From positions 62,001-126,000 of the forward strand of contig PYSS01000108.1 in NCBI GenBank assembly GCA_003049465.1: a stretch of DNA of 64,000 nucleotides, written 5' to 3'. The DNA comes from Magnaporthiopsis rhizophila. Lineage: Eukaryota; Ascomycota; Sordariomycetes; Magnaporthales; Magnaporthaceae. Shown here one piece after another: positions 23,301 to 33,680 of the stretch. Below the pieces are notes generated by a model that worked only from the letters and a program-made list of their open reading frames with translations, was not told the DNA's origin and made no database searches. The stretch's first letter is position 1. Each line of letters begins with the position of its first letter. Made by a program: the position numbers and the translations under genes.

Positions 23301-24839
23301 GTGTGAGAGGGACAGCATCAGGCCGTGCCACTCGAGAGGGTCAACCGATGAAAGGTCCCGCATCCGCAGGACAGGCGTGTCAGCTGAAGTTACCGAATCT
23401 GATGGGGTGGCCGTGGCGGACTTGACCCAGTGAACGTTCCGATCCAGCGCTTCCAGGACAGCATCGACCACCTGGGCGGCCAGGTAGGGCTGCAGCTTGA
23501 GGGCAATGACGCTCAGGGCTTTGCTGGCGGCTAACCGGACGGGAGTGTCGTTATCGGAGAGCAGATCAAGCAGGTGACCAACGACGGTCTCGACGAGGAC
23601 GGTCTCGGCTTTTCTCTGGCCGCCGCTGCCCTGTTCCAAGGGCCTTCTCAGCACGAGGACGGCGACGGAGCGCATGACCTTGATCATGGTCTTGCGTGCG
23701 AGGGCGGAAGAAGCGATCAGTTTCGAGGTCGGCGCCGCGTCCCTGCCGGACGAGATGTTGTAGGCGGCGTAGAAGATGGCCGTCAGATACCGGTCCATGT
23801 CGGACGTATCGGATGACGAGGCGAGCATGCCGGCGAGAAAAGATAGCACGCCGATGTAGTGGTAAGGCGACGAGTGGGCGCCCGCGACGATATTGCCCAC
23901 TCCATTCTCCTCTTCTGCGCCACCGCCTCGGGGCCTCAGGGCATTGAGCGACCACTGCACGAGGGCGTTTAGGATGCCGAGCTCCTGCATGTCTCTCCTC
24001 ATGGCGATCCTGACCAGCAGCGCCCTGGCCGCGTCCCTTTCCTTCCCCGGAGAGCCGAGGTACTTGAGCGCCAAGGGAAGAATCCTGAGCGTGATCCCTG
24101 GGATGTTGGGCGGCCACTGCAGGCCTGGGATATCAGGGAGGTCATCCTCGGCCAGGTCGACCGACGAGATGGTGGCCAGGTCGAAGGGCGCCAGGAACAG
24201 GTGGGACAGCCACAGCAGCACCACGTAGCGCTCCTCCCACGTCCAGATGCAGGCCGCCAGCTCGTCCTGCTGGACAGCGGGCGCCGTGGAGGAAGCCGCA
24301 GCGGCGGTGGCGGCCGACCTCTCCGAGTCCTCGAGGGCGGACAGCAGCCGCTCCAGGTGCCTGGTCTCGACGCTGAGGAAGCGCACGACCACCTTCTCGC
24401 CCCTGATCTTGCACAGCGTGTAGAGCAGCTTGCAGATGGCGGCGGGCAGCGGCATCAGCAGGCCGGCCCTGATGGAGCGGGTCCTGGAGCGCCTGGGCGC
24501 CGCGAGGTAGTCGACGAGGGCATCTCCGAGGGCGGGGACCCAGCGAGAGAGATGCGGGTCCAGCAGTTGGGGTAGTTCCTGGAAGGGATCAAGAAGCTGG
24601 AGGTGTGCAGCGAAGGGTCAGCATGACGCATAGAACCAGAAACGTAGATACCACCGGACGAACGAGAAAGGAAAGCTCACCGACGTCGCCAGACGTGTCG
24701 CCTCGTGTGATCGGACCTGCGCCCGCACTGTGCCATCGGCCCTGTGAAGAAATGGCTGCAGCGACCGGTCAAAGTCGGCGATCAAATCACTGGATATTTT
24801 CTGCAGCTTTATATCCGCGTCTTCCTCGGGGGCATCCAT
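20356..24839 (-). CDS. Tubulin-specific chaperone D (cofactor D, Alp1/Cin1)
   Basis: Three exons, 24839-24681, 24596-21400 and 21286-20356, with introns 24597-24680 and 21287-21399; 1,428 aa, frame intact at both junctions. The block WEERYVVLLWLSHLFLAPFDL near residue 150 and the HEAT-like segment DNDTPVRLAASKALSVIALKL are characteristic of cofactor D. The C-terminal domain (LSIVAFLFHVGLFQR, LHPWPRVRTVVVDELWVLL) is also typical. Cofactor D captures beta-tubulin and, with cofactors A, C and E, assembles the alpha/beta dimer in the cytosol. The protein is longer than human TBCD (about 1,190 aa) because of Ala/Ser/Gln-rich insertions, for example a Gln-rich stretch near 20900-20925. Essentially certain as a family call. 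Confidence 0.92.
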
Positions 24840-26192
24840 CTTTGCGACTGGACAGTGGTCGGTGGCGAGGCGGTGAGTCGGTGATGAGCAGAGACTGTGC
24901 TCGCTCTACTCACTCACTTGCCGGTGGCATTTTGCTGTTGTTTGCGCTGCCTGCTGAGGTGCGAGATTTCCCCGCAGCCAACAGCCCGATTGGACCCACG
25001 AATTTAGTCCAGGCTTTTACAACATCAGGCCTAAAATTTCACGTCGGACTGATAATTATTTTATACTGTCTGTATGACCGACTCCATTCACCCTATAAGC
25101 CAGGCCGAGCAGACCGGTGTTGTGCGATGTGACCTACCTGTTTGTTTCAAAGAGTTGGGTATTGCTGCTTTTGATCGGGCCGCAGCTACCACTTGGCGGT
25201 TGCCCTCTTCTGACATGTCAAACGTATCTAGATGACCATACTCGAAAATCTCACCTGCATTTTATACCGCTCCAAAAGCGCCGCCCCCTTGAATCTCCTA
25301 GCAAGTCAGCCATCGGGGTCCCGAGGTCTGGCATCACATCCCAACCCCTGCCGGCGCCCCTGAAAGGACTTCAGGCACGGCTCGGTCCGGGATTGGTGAG
25401 GGTCTGGTACACGCGGCCGACTCCCTGTGGGGAATACCTGGATTCTATAATACAAGGAGGCATTTTTGCAAGCTAGGGGGGATGGAGACGGTGCCCACTG
25501 TTGCTCCTGTGAGCCGTTTTAGAATTGAAGCTGGAAGGAAATTGTCGTTGGCTATTCCGAAATGAAGGTCCTCGTTGCTTGACGGCGTGGATCGCTACGC
25601 CTTGTCGTCGAGGACCTATACCGCGATGATAGTGCTTATGTTTTGTCGTTGGCGTTTTGGCTAGAAAACCTCGCCGAGTCTGGTGGGGAGAATGCCATTT
25701 TTGACCGAAACAATCTGGGTGACATCCCGTGCGCTTAGACGCTGTAAAAATAAGCCTAACCCTGCCACGCACAGAGTCTTAGCCACCACGGGTCCGGACG
25801 GCAGCCCAGGCCTTCAATGCAGCATCATCGAGCAGAGATGGCACTCGCTCATCGACCTCATCATCAGTCACACGAAGCGGTCCAGACTGTCCGTAATTCC
25901 ATGTCATTAAGTCATTATCTGGAGACATAGAATGCCGCCGCCAAATACACCCCAGGTGTGCGGTCTTGGGGTTAACAGACGGTCGCGAAATGCTTCCGGC
26001 CCCCCCATTACTCCTTTTTCTAGACAAATAGAGCCGACTTGGGGTATTACCCGCAATCGACCAATTCCTCCTAACAACAATAGAAAGAATACTCAACGCT
26101 AAGCTGAAACTCAGTCGATAAATAATAAGAGAAAAACAAAAAACAAAGATGATGGAAAGAAAATAATGAGAAAATGTGATGTCAATCCTCGC
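24840..26192. other. Intergenic: upstream of cofactor D, downstream of GH76
   Basis: This 1.35 kb interval contains the upstream region of the cofactor D gene and the 3' flank of the GH76 gene. It becomes A-rich at 26100-26165, next to the GH76 stop, as expected for a 3' untranslated region. No gene or RNA is supported. Confidence 0.5.
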
Positions 26193-27437
26193 TTAGACAA
26201 CCATGATGGCGGCAACCAAGGCGTCCATGGCCGACGAGTGCGTCTCGGCCACGGGGTCCTTGGGCACGTTGGGAGGGCCGTGCCAGACGAGGCCGAGTCT
26301 GTTGCTGCCCTCGACGCGGTCGCGGTTCCAGATGGAGTCGGCCTGCCTGAGGATGAACTCGCGCAGCGGCGGCCTGCTAGGCGAGACGCCCCAGAGCGTG
26401 CGCAGGTTGCGGACGAAGATGCCCTTGAACTGGGCGCCGTCCTGGCCGCAGCCGTTGGGCTCGCAGCTCTCCTTGAGGATCCCTTCCGAGTTGGCGAGCT
26501 TGGACACGGCCGCCTCGGCGATGCGGAAGGCCTTGTCGAGCAGGTCCCCCTGGCGCGTGACGGCGTGCAGCTCGGCGAGCCCGCCGAGGACGACGCCCTG
26601 GTTGTACGTCCACGTCTGCTGCTTGTTAGACGTGCAGGTGCCGTTCGCGTTGATGTCGAGCCCGTCGTTGAAGAGGCCCTCCGAGTTCTGCATGCCGCTC
26701 GCCTGGAGCCAGGCCCAGTGCCTCACGGCGATGTCGCGGTACGCGTCCGGCCGCCTCCGCTTGACGTCCCTGTTGGCCAGCGAGGCGGCGATGGTGAAGT
26801 AGAGCTCGTTGGTGATGGCGTTCTTGTACTTGCGGTCCTTGTTCCACCAGATGCCGCCGCCGCACACGTCGTCGACGCCTTTCTCCATGTCGGTGAAGAT
26901 GTCCTCGGCCATGTCGAGGTACGCCCGCTCCTTGAACACGTCGAACGACCGGATCCACGCGAGCGCCCACCAGCCCTCGTCGTCGTAAAAGTGGTTGAGG
27001 AACCCGGCGTTGCCTTGGCGGCGCGCCAGCTTTGATCCCGCCGAGCCGCTGTCGCCGTCGCCGGCCTCGAGGGCATCCAGCGCCTCGTACGTGGAAATGA
27101 CCATGCCGCCGACTTCGTCGATCACCTTGGTCGCCTTGAGGTTGTTCTTCTGCGCCTGTGTGAAGGTGTTCTTTGCTAGTGCGGCCAGGTTGTGTTTGGC
27201 AGCGCTCTCGGAGTCGATTAGGACGAAGTCGGCCAGGGTCGTGAGGACGTTGGCCGAGATCCACCAGCCGGTCTCCCAGAGTCCTGTTGACTCCTTGTAC
27301 CAGCCCTGGACGGCTCCGACAGCGTCACTGGTCCTCTGGGCGTATATTGCTTTTGTTTCTGCCCTCGTCTCGAGCCTTGCGCTGGTGAAGAGCGCGGCTC
27401 GTGCCGCGAGGCCGCCTAACCAGGGACCGTTTACCAT
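26193..27437 (-). CDS. Glycoside hydrolase family 76 (alpha-1,6-mannanase family)
   Basis: Single exon, 414 aa, ATG at 27437 in an almost perfect context (GCCGCCATGG). The paired catalytic aspartates of GH76 are visible as Asp152-Asp153 in YDDEGWW. Other family blocks are GLWETGWWISANVLTTLADF, GGGIWWN, NELYFTIAASLA, QQTWTYNQGVVLGGLAEL and FKGIFVRNL. GH76 enzymes hydrolyse or transglycosylate alpha-1,6-mannan backbones and act in cell-wall remodelling or mannan breakdown. No clear signal peptide follows this Met (MVNGPWLGGLAARAALF is only weakly hydrophobic) and no GPI signal is seen, so it does not look like the Dcw1/Dfg5 type. A strongly hydrophobic stretch lies in the same open frame further upstream (about 27620-27700) and might belong to an alternative N-terminus. 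Confidence 0.85.
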   Translation of the reverse strand: MVNGPWLGGLAARAALFTSARLETRAETKAIYAQRTSDAVGAVQGWYKESTGLWETGWWISANVLTTLADFVLIDSESAAKHNLAALAKNTFTQAQKNNLKATKVIDEVGGMVISTYEALDALEAGDGDSGSAGSKLARRQGNAGFLNHFYDDEGWWALAWIRSFDVFKERAYLDMAEDIFTDMEKGVDDVCGGGIWWNKDRKYKNAITNELYFTIAASLANRDVKRRRPDAYRDIAVRHWAWLQASGMQNSEGLFNDGLDINANGTCTSNKQQTWTYNQGVVLGGLAELHAVTRQGDLLDKAFRIAEAAVSKLANSEGILKESCEPNGCGQDGAQFKGIFVRNLRTLWGVSPSRPPLREFILRQADSIWNRDRVEGSNRLGLVWHGPPNVPKDPVAETHSSAMDALVAAIMVV

Positions 27438-30400
27438 GGCGGCTAGTGTGAGGTGATGTGAAAGTGAAGATAGAATGGAAGAGGGGAAACGATGTCGTCC
27501 CACCTGTGGCAGGGTGGGTGAGTCGACGACAGGGGTGACGTCGCTCTGCAAGGGCTGAGGGTTCAGATGGTGGTGTTGGCCGAAGAGGAAGGGTTGGGTG
27601 AGAAAATTATTGCCGAGTGGGCGCCGTAGTAGATGTAGACGGCTTGACCACAGAGCCAGAGCCAGGGCCAGAGATGTGATGATGAGCAGCAGGAAGCCTG
27701 CGGGAGTCAGACGGGAGTGACGGGTGGACGGTGGTGGTGGGCGGCGAGGACAATGATATAATCGGTTCCCCCCAGCGCCCCGGGTGAACGGCAGCAGGAG
27801 GAGAGTGACTGTCCAGGCCCAGGTGGTGCTTCTCTGGTGGGCACGCGGTTGGACCAGGAGCAAGGACGGGGCAGGTGACAAGGGAAGAGGTCCTGACGTG
27901 GTGCGGCCCCACAGGCCTGGAGATGCTGCCCCGGGAGGAGGAGACCAGGAAGGACAACAAGGGGGAGGAGGGGTGGTGCACGCACTTGCTGCGCCCTCGG
28001 GAGGTCCTGCTGGATGTGGGCCCTGGGGAGCAGGCGGCCTGGGAGGATGATGCGGCGTGCCACTGGGACGTCCCATCTCTGTCCAGCGAACGACTCCTCC
28101 CCCTCTTCTTTGGTGCCCCGGATCATCTGAAGGTCTCGCCACACCGTAATCTGTGGGCCGGAGGATCAACGAGGCCGTTGAAGGCTGGCGCAGGCGGGCC
28201 AAGCTGATCGAGTGCTGTTGGTGGCGGTAGTGGTGCAGAGCCTTGGGGTTGAGGCGGGCAACAACGTCCGCGCCAGGTCTGTTACGCCCGCACTGACTAC
28301 GGCGGCAGTCTTCCCGGAAATGGAACCTGCGCACACGCGGACCAAGGTATCGGTAGGTGGGCGCCGGCACTTTTTTTTTTTTTTTTTTTTTCCCCTCTTC
28401 TTTGGTGCTCCCGAACACCAAATACCAACCAGGGGTTGCTTTCTTTGGCATCAGGCTGATGGAGCCTGCGGGAGTCGGAAGTGTGCGGTGCCTGGAATTC
28501 TCCGCTAACGTATCAGGGGAGCTCCGCGGGTGGACGGAAGTGGGGGAGCTAAGCTGGTTCGGGGCGTCATAGGGCAAGGTTCTAGCTGGACCGTGGCCCT
28601 GTGCAGCGCGGCCGGTTCATGCGAAGCTCAAGCCGCGCAAGGGTATGACGAGATTGAGCCTAATGCTGTTTAGCTCTGTTGGTTCGTTGGCTTCCACTGC
28701 TTGCTTGACGCTTGAAATGAAGGGAGCAGCTGCGCTTTCTGTTCCTCCATCCAGCGGTAGGATGCCCGGATTTGACTGGAATCCACATCTGGATCCGGCC
28801 GCTGTTTAGCCCCTTTCCGCTGACTTCCTGCCCAAAACAGGGTCGTTGGCGTTTCCGATTTGCGGTGTTCCATGGCCGCCGCCCAGCTCGATCGAGTGCC
28901 ATTGCTCCGGATAAAATTACCCATGTCTAGGCAGGGGCATGCCGGTCATACCAATCTCGAGACGGCTGCCAATGGGGTCTCCAAAACTTGATGATGATAC
29001 CTCAAGGATGAAGAAGAGACGTCACGCTGGGCCGGCTCGCCTGTTGCACCACGACACGTGTACGTGTGTCCGTCATGGGCTGTGCCCGTGCTTGCTTATT
29101 GTGCTCCGTTGCTCGGTCCGACACCGCATGCAAGGAAGGCGATCACAGCGCAGAAGGAACAGACGGACGACTGGCAGGCTGCGGCGCACGTGTCGGTGTG
29201 CCCGGAGACAGGTTGGCAGGCACGCATGATTCCTTGAGGATCGGGCTCTAGACCCCGGCTCGATGCAGCCAACCAACGGACGCAGTCCAGCCAAGAGCGT
29301 GCATGCATGGAACAGAACACAACATTCCTGGGCGAGGCTGCAAGGCTGGCCAACCTCGTATGCGGCAAGGGACGATCTTGGACGTCATCATCCTGCGATT
29401 CCTGCCTGGTCGTCGACGCGGACGCGGGGCATTCAACTCGTCATGGTTGCGCAAACAGGGCGGTCGAGCCAAATCCCAGTTGGGCTGCGGGAGATCTCCA
29501 AGAATAACAGCGACCGCAGATCTAAACATGAATGCTCCGTTGAGAGAAGATCCAGAAGTGCTCCAGTGGTGCCAAGCACCACCCTGAGCTCCGCCGACAG
29601 GGACCCGCCTGGCCTGACACGTTGCTGCCGTCTTGTGCCTCCATGGAAGGAGCCTTTGACCATCGAAACGCCTCAGGCGTCGCGCTCAGGCCGGCCCCAT
29701 TGCACGGGGTGGGACAAACTGCGACGGTAACAAAAGGATGCCGCTGCTGTCGCTCCCGTCTGGCTTGCTGTTTTCTATTCCGATCGGCCGCCTGTTGCTA
29801 TTCCTAACCTACGCTGCCCGCGGGCCGCTTTTAGGTTTTGGATCATTTGCGTCCTTGCGACCTTGCGACCCAGCGCCCCCAAATAATTGCTTCTAGACCT
29901 CTTCGCGCGTCATCAGGAATCGATCAGGATGAAGGAACCGGACGTTGCATCCTCTCCGATGATGGATAAGCCTCGGATACGCCTCGGATACTCCGCCTGC
30001 ATCTGGCAACGTATCTTTGGCTGTCTGCCCAAATGAGAGCCAATCCGTTAACCATTTTCGGGTGTGGCACACCATTTCAAGTGCCGACGATGCGGGTGCC
30101 TTCCACGCGACCCCGTCACGCTGCGTGTAGGGTGCTCGCTTACGGCCAGTCGCATCAGTTAGATCAATTCCAAGCCGCAATTTTCTTTTTCGTCAGTGGG
30201 TGACAAACGTTTGGTTGGTAACAACAACACAAAAGCACTTCCGATCGTCGCGCTGGTGACTCGGCGAGTGGTGACCTCATGGGGGAACCCAGAAATAGTT
30301 TCGTGTTGGTACCTAGACCCTTCCAGAACATAAACGTTAACCTTCTTCCGACACGGTTCTAACGATGACACGTTGAGTTCGCCTGATCTGTGAGCCTATA

Positions 30401-31717
30401 AGATGTTTTTGTTCGTGGTGGTGATGGGGTGTTCGCTGGGCAAGTTAACGTTTATGATCCTGGGAGCGTGTGCCTAGCCTAGTACCACCTAGCTTCCGCA
30501 CAGCCGAAGCAGCCGCCAGCAAGGGTCCTCGGCGGTTCATCCCATCAATCCATGTCGGCGTTGCTCGGTTGTTTGCTCCGTAACACGGAGCCCGCGGTGA
30601 GGGAAAAGGCACACAGACACAAGGGAGAGCTAAGAACATTCAGCTTAGACGCGTCAGCGCCAGCGCCCCGTTGGCGTTTTGCTTCTCGCCTGTTGCACAG
30701 CAGCTGCCGGTTTATTCCCCAAACTAGGACCGCCACCTAGTCCTGGCCCTGGCCGACCAAGCCGTGAAACTCTCACGGCGGCCAAAACACATCAATATCC
30801 ACATCCCCCGAGTCGGCCCTCGTTTCTTCGTTAACGTGGTGCGCGTGTTGCGATTCGAGGAGGGGCACGAGGTCGTGTTTCCTCCGCCTTTGTTCTCTGT
30901 TCTTGTGATCCTGAGAGCATCATCACGCCGTTGCATTCCGCGGGCCATGCTCTGCAGCTCGGCTGGGCGCCGATCCTGTCCCGTGATCCTCGTCGTGACC
31001 CGCCCGATGGTGCACATCTCTGCGGGTCCGGAATACCTACCAGCCAGCATGGAACAATATTCTTTCTTTATCATTGCTACCATTTGTTGATATTTAGTGG
31101 GTTTCCATCTAGTCACGGGCACGCCCCTCCGCGATCTGGTGTGCCTCCAGACTCACTCATTGGCGGGTCAATAGCAATCGGAACGTATTCTATACTCCAC
31201 CCCGAGAAGGAACTACAGTCGCTGAGCACCCGCGTCTCGCTGTCTGCGGATGGCTTCACACTCGACGGCGTTGATCATGATGCGAGGGCTAAACGCGTTA
31301 CGCTCGACGCGATGTGACGCTGGGATGTGTCCAAGTCGCACGTGCGCTGCGCACGAGTGGTATTCGCCGTTGCTGGCCACGTCGACATGATGCCATTCTC
31401 ATTGGTGGCTGAAACGAGTCGAACGGCCTCGGTTCAACCTCTGACCGGGCGAAGGCCGATGCCACCGCGCTGCGGGTACGGACAAGAGAATGGACCTGAG
31501 CGGGCTACTCATGATGTTCAACACAGAGATCTGCAATGTTTTGTGGTCCAGATGTTTGCAAATCATGGAAGAACATGGTCAGGTAAGTACCACAAGAGTG
31601 AAGGTACGCAAGGCATGCTCCAACCAATATATGTTACAATGCCATCACATGTCGTTTCTATGGTATAGTAACAATTATGATACCTATTACATGAGCCGAG
31701 TGAGAAATTCACTGTCA
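27438..31717. other. 4.3 kb intergenic region
   Basis: This interval lies between the GH76 start and the MFS transporter stop. The GH76 frame stays open on the minus strand up to 28577, but that stretch is proline-rich low complexity apart from one hydrophobic segment. A run of 21 T lies at 28371-28391. The remainder carries only short overlapping frames with no family motif. A 17-nt sequence at 30567-30583 also occurs near 3287, probably by chance. Confidence 0.45.
28371..28391 (+). repeat. Homopolymer T21
   Basis: Twenty-one consecutive T, upstream of the GH76 gene. Confidence 0.9.
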
Positions 31718-32569
31718 TTAATCCTTAGTCGAGCGGGCCGGCTGGCCTGCCACTCCAGCAGCGGTCCCGGCCCCGGCGGCGACGGTGCGAGCATCGCCGG
31801 CTCCATCCAGAGACCCCTCTGACGACTCGTCGCTTACGTGCTTGTGGTTGCCCTGCGTGCCCACTCTGATGAAGGGCACAAACAGCATGCCGACTGCCGC
31901 CATGGCAATTGAGACTTGGAAGGCTCGCGTGTACTGCAGCATGGGGTTCGCAATCCCTTCCGGGCTCCGGCCGACGGACCCAAAGACGGCCGTGGATATG
32001 CCCAGAGCGACAGTGGTGCAGAGGCGGATCATGGTGTTGAAGATGCCACCGGCCAGGCCTTGCTGATGCGACGGGAGTGATTGCATCACGTACATCTTTA
32101 GCGGGATAAGGTTAGTGTCACGCTGCGGGAAACCAGGTAAAAGGGCGGGAGGGGAAGAGAATCCTACATTTACCACGTTGAACTGAAAATCAGCTCCAAC
32201 GACGTTGATGATCAGGGCAGGAAATATGAAGGCCCAATAGTTCGAATCGGGCCCCATCAAGGAGAGGAGCAGGCTTGCGACGAGGTACGAGACCGAACCG
32301 ATGCCGTGCAGCAGCGTGTTGTTCGCCTTGTGGAGGATCGAGCCCGCGACGATGTTCCAGGCGAGTCCCGCAACTGTCTGGGGCAGCAGATGAAGCGCCA
32401 CGTCGAGCGGCTCGCGGCGCTGAATCTGCTGCAGGAAGAGGGCGAGCCAGAAGGCGGACGACTGGAAGGACATGAAGCCAAAGACCAGCGAGACAATCAA
32501 CTATGGGTGGTACGTAGGCGAGCTTCAGCGTTAGCGGTTTTACCTCATCCCAAAACGACCGACAGCGGC

Positions 32570-32602
<33 letters not shown>

Positions 32603-33680
32603 ACGCAGAAGAGCTTGCCAGAGTGAAATTCCTGTCCTTCCAGATCTTGGGCGGCATCAGAGGGTGAGGCCAGATGGTCTCCCAGTATATGAAAACGACA
32701 ATCAGGACCAGGCCGACGACGAGCATGGATATGACCTGTGGTGCCGCCCAGCCGTCATCCGGCCCCAGCGTGATGGCGGCAGTGAACATGCCGGTGCCGA
32801 AGAGGGTGAGGACGGCGCCGACCGAGTCGAACCGTTTGAAGAAGCCGCGGAGCTTCTCCCGGAGCGGTGTCGCCGACGGGGAGGGACGGCTGTCGCCGCC
32901 GCCGCTGCCGCTGCCGTCTCCGCCACCGTGGTCCGGCTGCGCCTCGACGCTGGGGACGGCCCAGAAGGCGACGGCGGTGAAGACGCCCCAGAGGATGGCG
33001 ATGAGGTAGAAGGCGGCGCGCCAGTCAAAGATCTGAGCCGCGACGCCGCCGAGCACGCTGCCGACGGCGAAGCCGACGGGGTTCCCGCTGCTGAAGGCGG
33101 AGAAGGCGAGGTTCTTGCGCTTCGAGGGGACGTCGTAGGTGGCGCCCAGGATGGCGATGGCCGAGGGGACCATCATGGCGCTGCTGACGCCCAGCAGGCC
33201 GCACAGCACGTCCATCCACAGCGGCGAGCGGGCCAGGCCCGTGACGGCGGCGAAGGCGGCGAAGGAGCCCATTCCGGCGATGAACATGGGCCGGCGGCCC
33301 AGCAGGTCGGCCAGCTGGCCGAAGGCGAGCTGCGTCGCGCCCGCCGTCAGCGACGTCGACGCCGTGATCCACGATACTTCTCCCTGCGTCATGGCCAGGT
33401 CGCGCCCGATGTGCGCCAGCACCGTCGACGTGGCCCCGACCAGGAACGACGACGACATGGTCGCCAGCGTCGCCTGGAACACAAACACCACCTCGTGCAG
33501 CGTGCTGCCGAACGCTGCCGGCCGCGGGCCGAGTCGGTTTTTGTTGGTGCCGTTGCCGATGGGCTCGGCGGCCGTTGCCGCCGGTGGTGGTGACGGTGAC
33601 GGTGACGGTGACGTGTTGCGAGCGCCGACAACAGGCATTCTTGGCCCTTCTGGGCCGTCCTTCTCGTGATCGACGGCCAT
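31718..33680 (-). CDS. MFS transporter, DHA2 (14-TMS drug:H+ antiporter) type
   Basis: Three exons proposed: 33680-32619, 32500-32174, 32095-31718, total 588 aa. Intron 2 (32096-32172) is a normal GT-AG intron with CACTAAC. For intron 1 (32501-32618) I choose a GC donor (CTG|GCAAGC) because it joins NFTL directly to LIVSLVFGFMSF, the usual DHA2 sequence. A 45-nt GT-AG alternative would leave poly-Phe encoded by a 30-nt homopolymer. MFS motif A (GQLADLLGRRP) follows TMS2, and GNPVGFAVGSVLGG resembles motif C. The N-terminus (about residues 1-55) is Pro/Ser-rich and cytosolic, and the loop near residues 250-280 is Gly/Ser/Pro-rich. Homologues export drugs or secondary metabolites through the plasma membrane; the substrate here is unknown. 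Confidence 0.8.
32571..32600 (+). repeat. Homopolymer A30 in an intron
   Basis: Thirty consecutive A within the proposed first intron of the MFS transporter gene (poly-T in the transcript). Confidence 0.9.

Noticed and set aside
26193..28577. A single 794-codon frame including GH76
   Set aside because: The upstream 380 codons are proline-rich low complexity and include a poly-Lys run from a homopolymer; the ATG at 27437 has a near-perfect context and suits GH76 length.
3287..30583. 17-nt sequence found near both 3287 and 30567
   Set aside because: One short match in a 64 kb window is within chance expectation and no longer similarity surrounds it.
32501..32545. 45-nt GT-AG intron in the MFS transporter gene
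   Set aside because: It would keep about ten Phe from a 30-nt homopolymer in the protein and break the NFTL-to-GFMSF family pattern; the GC-AG option fits better. RNA evidence would settle it.
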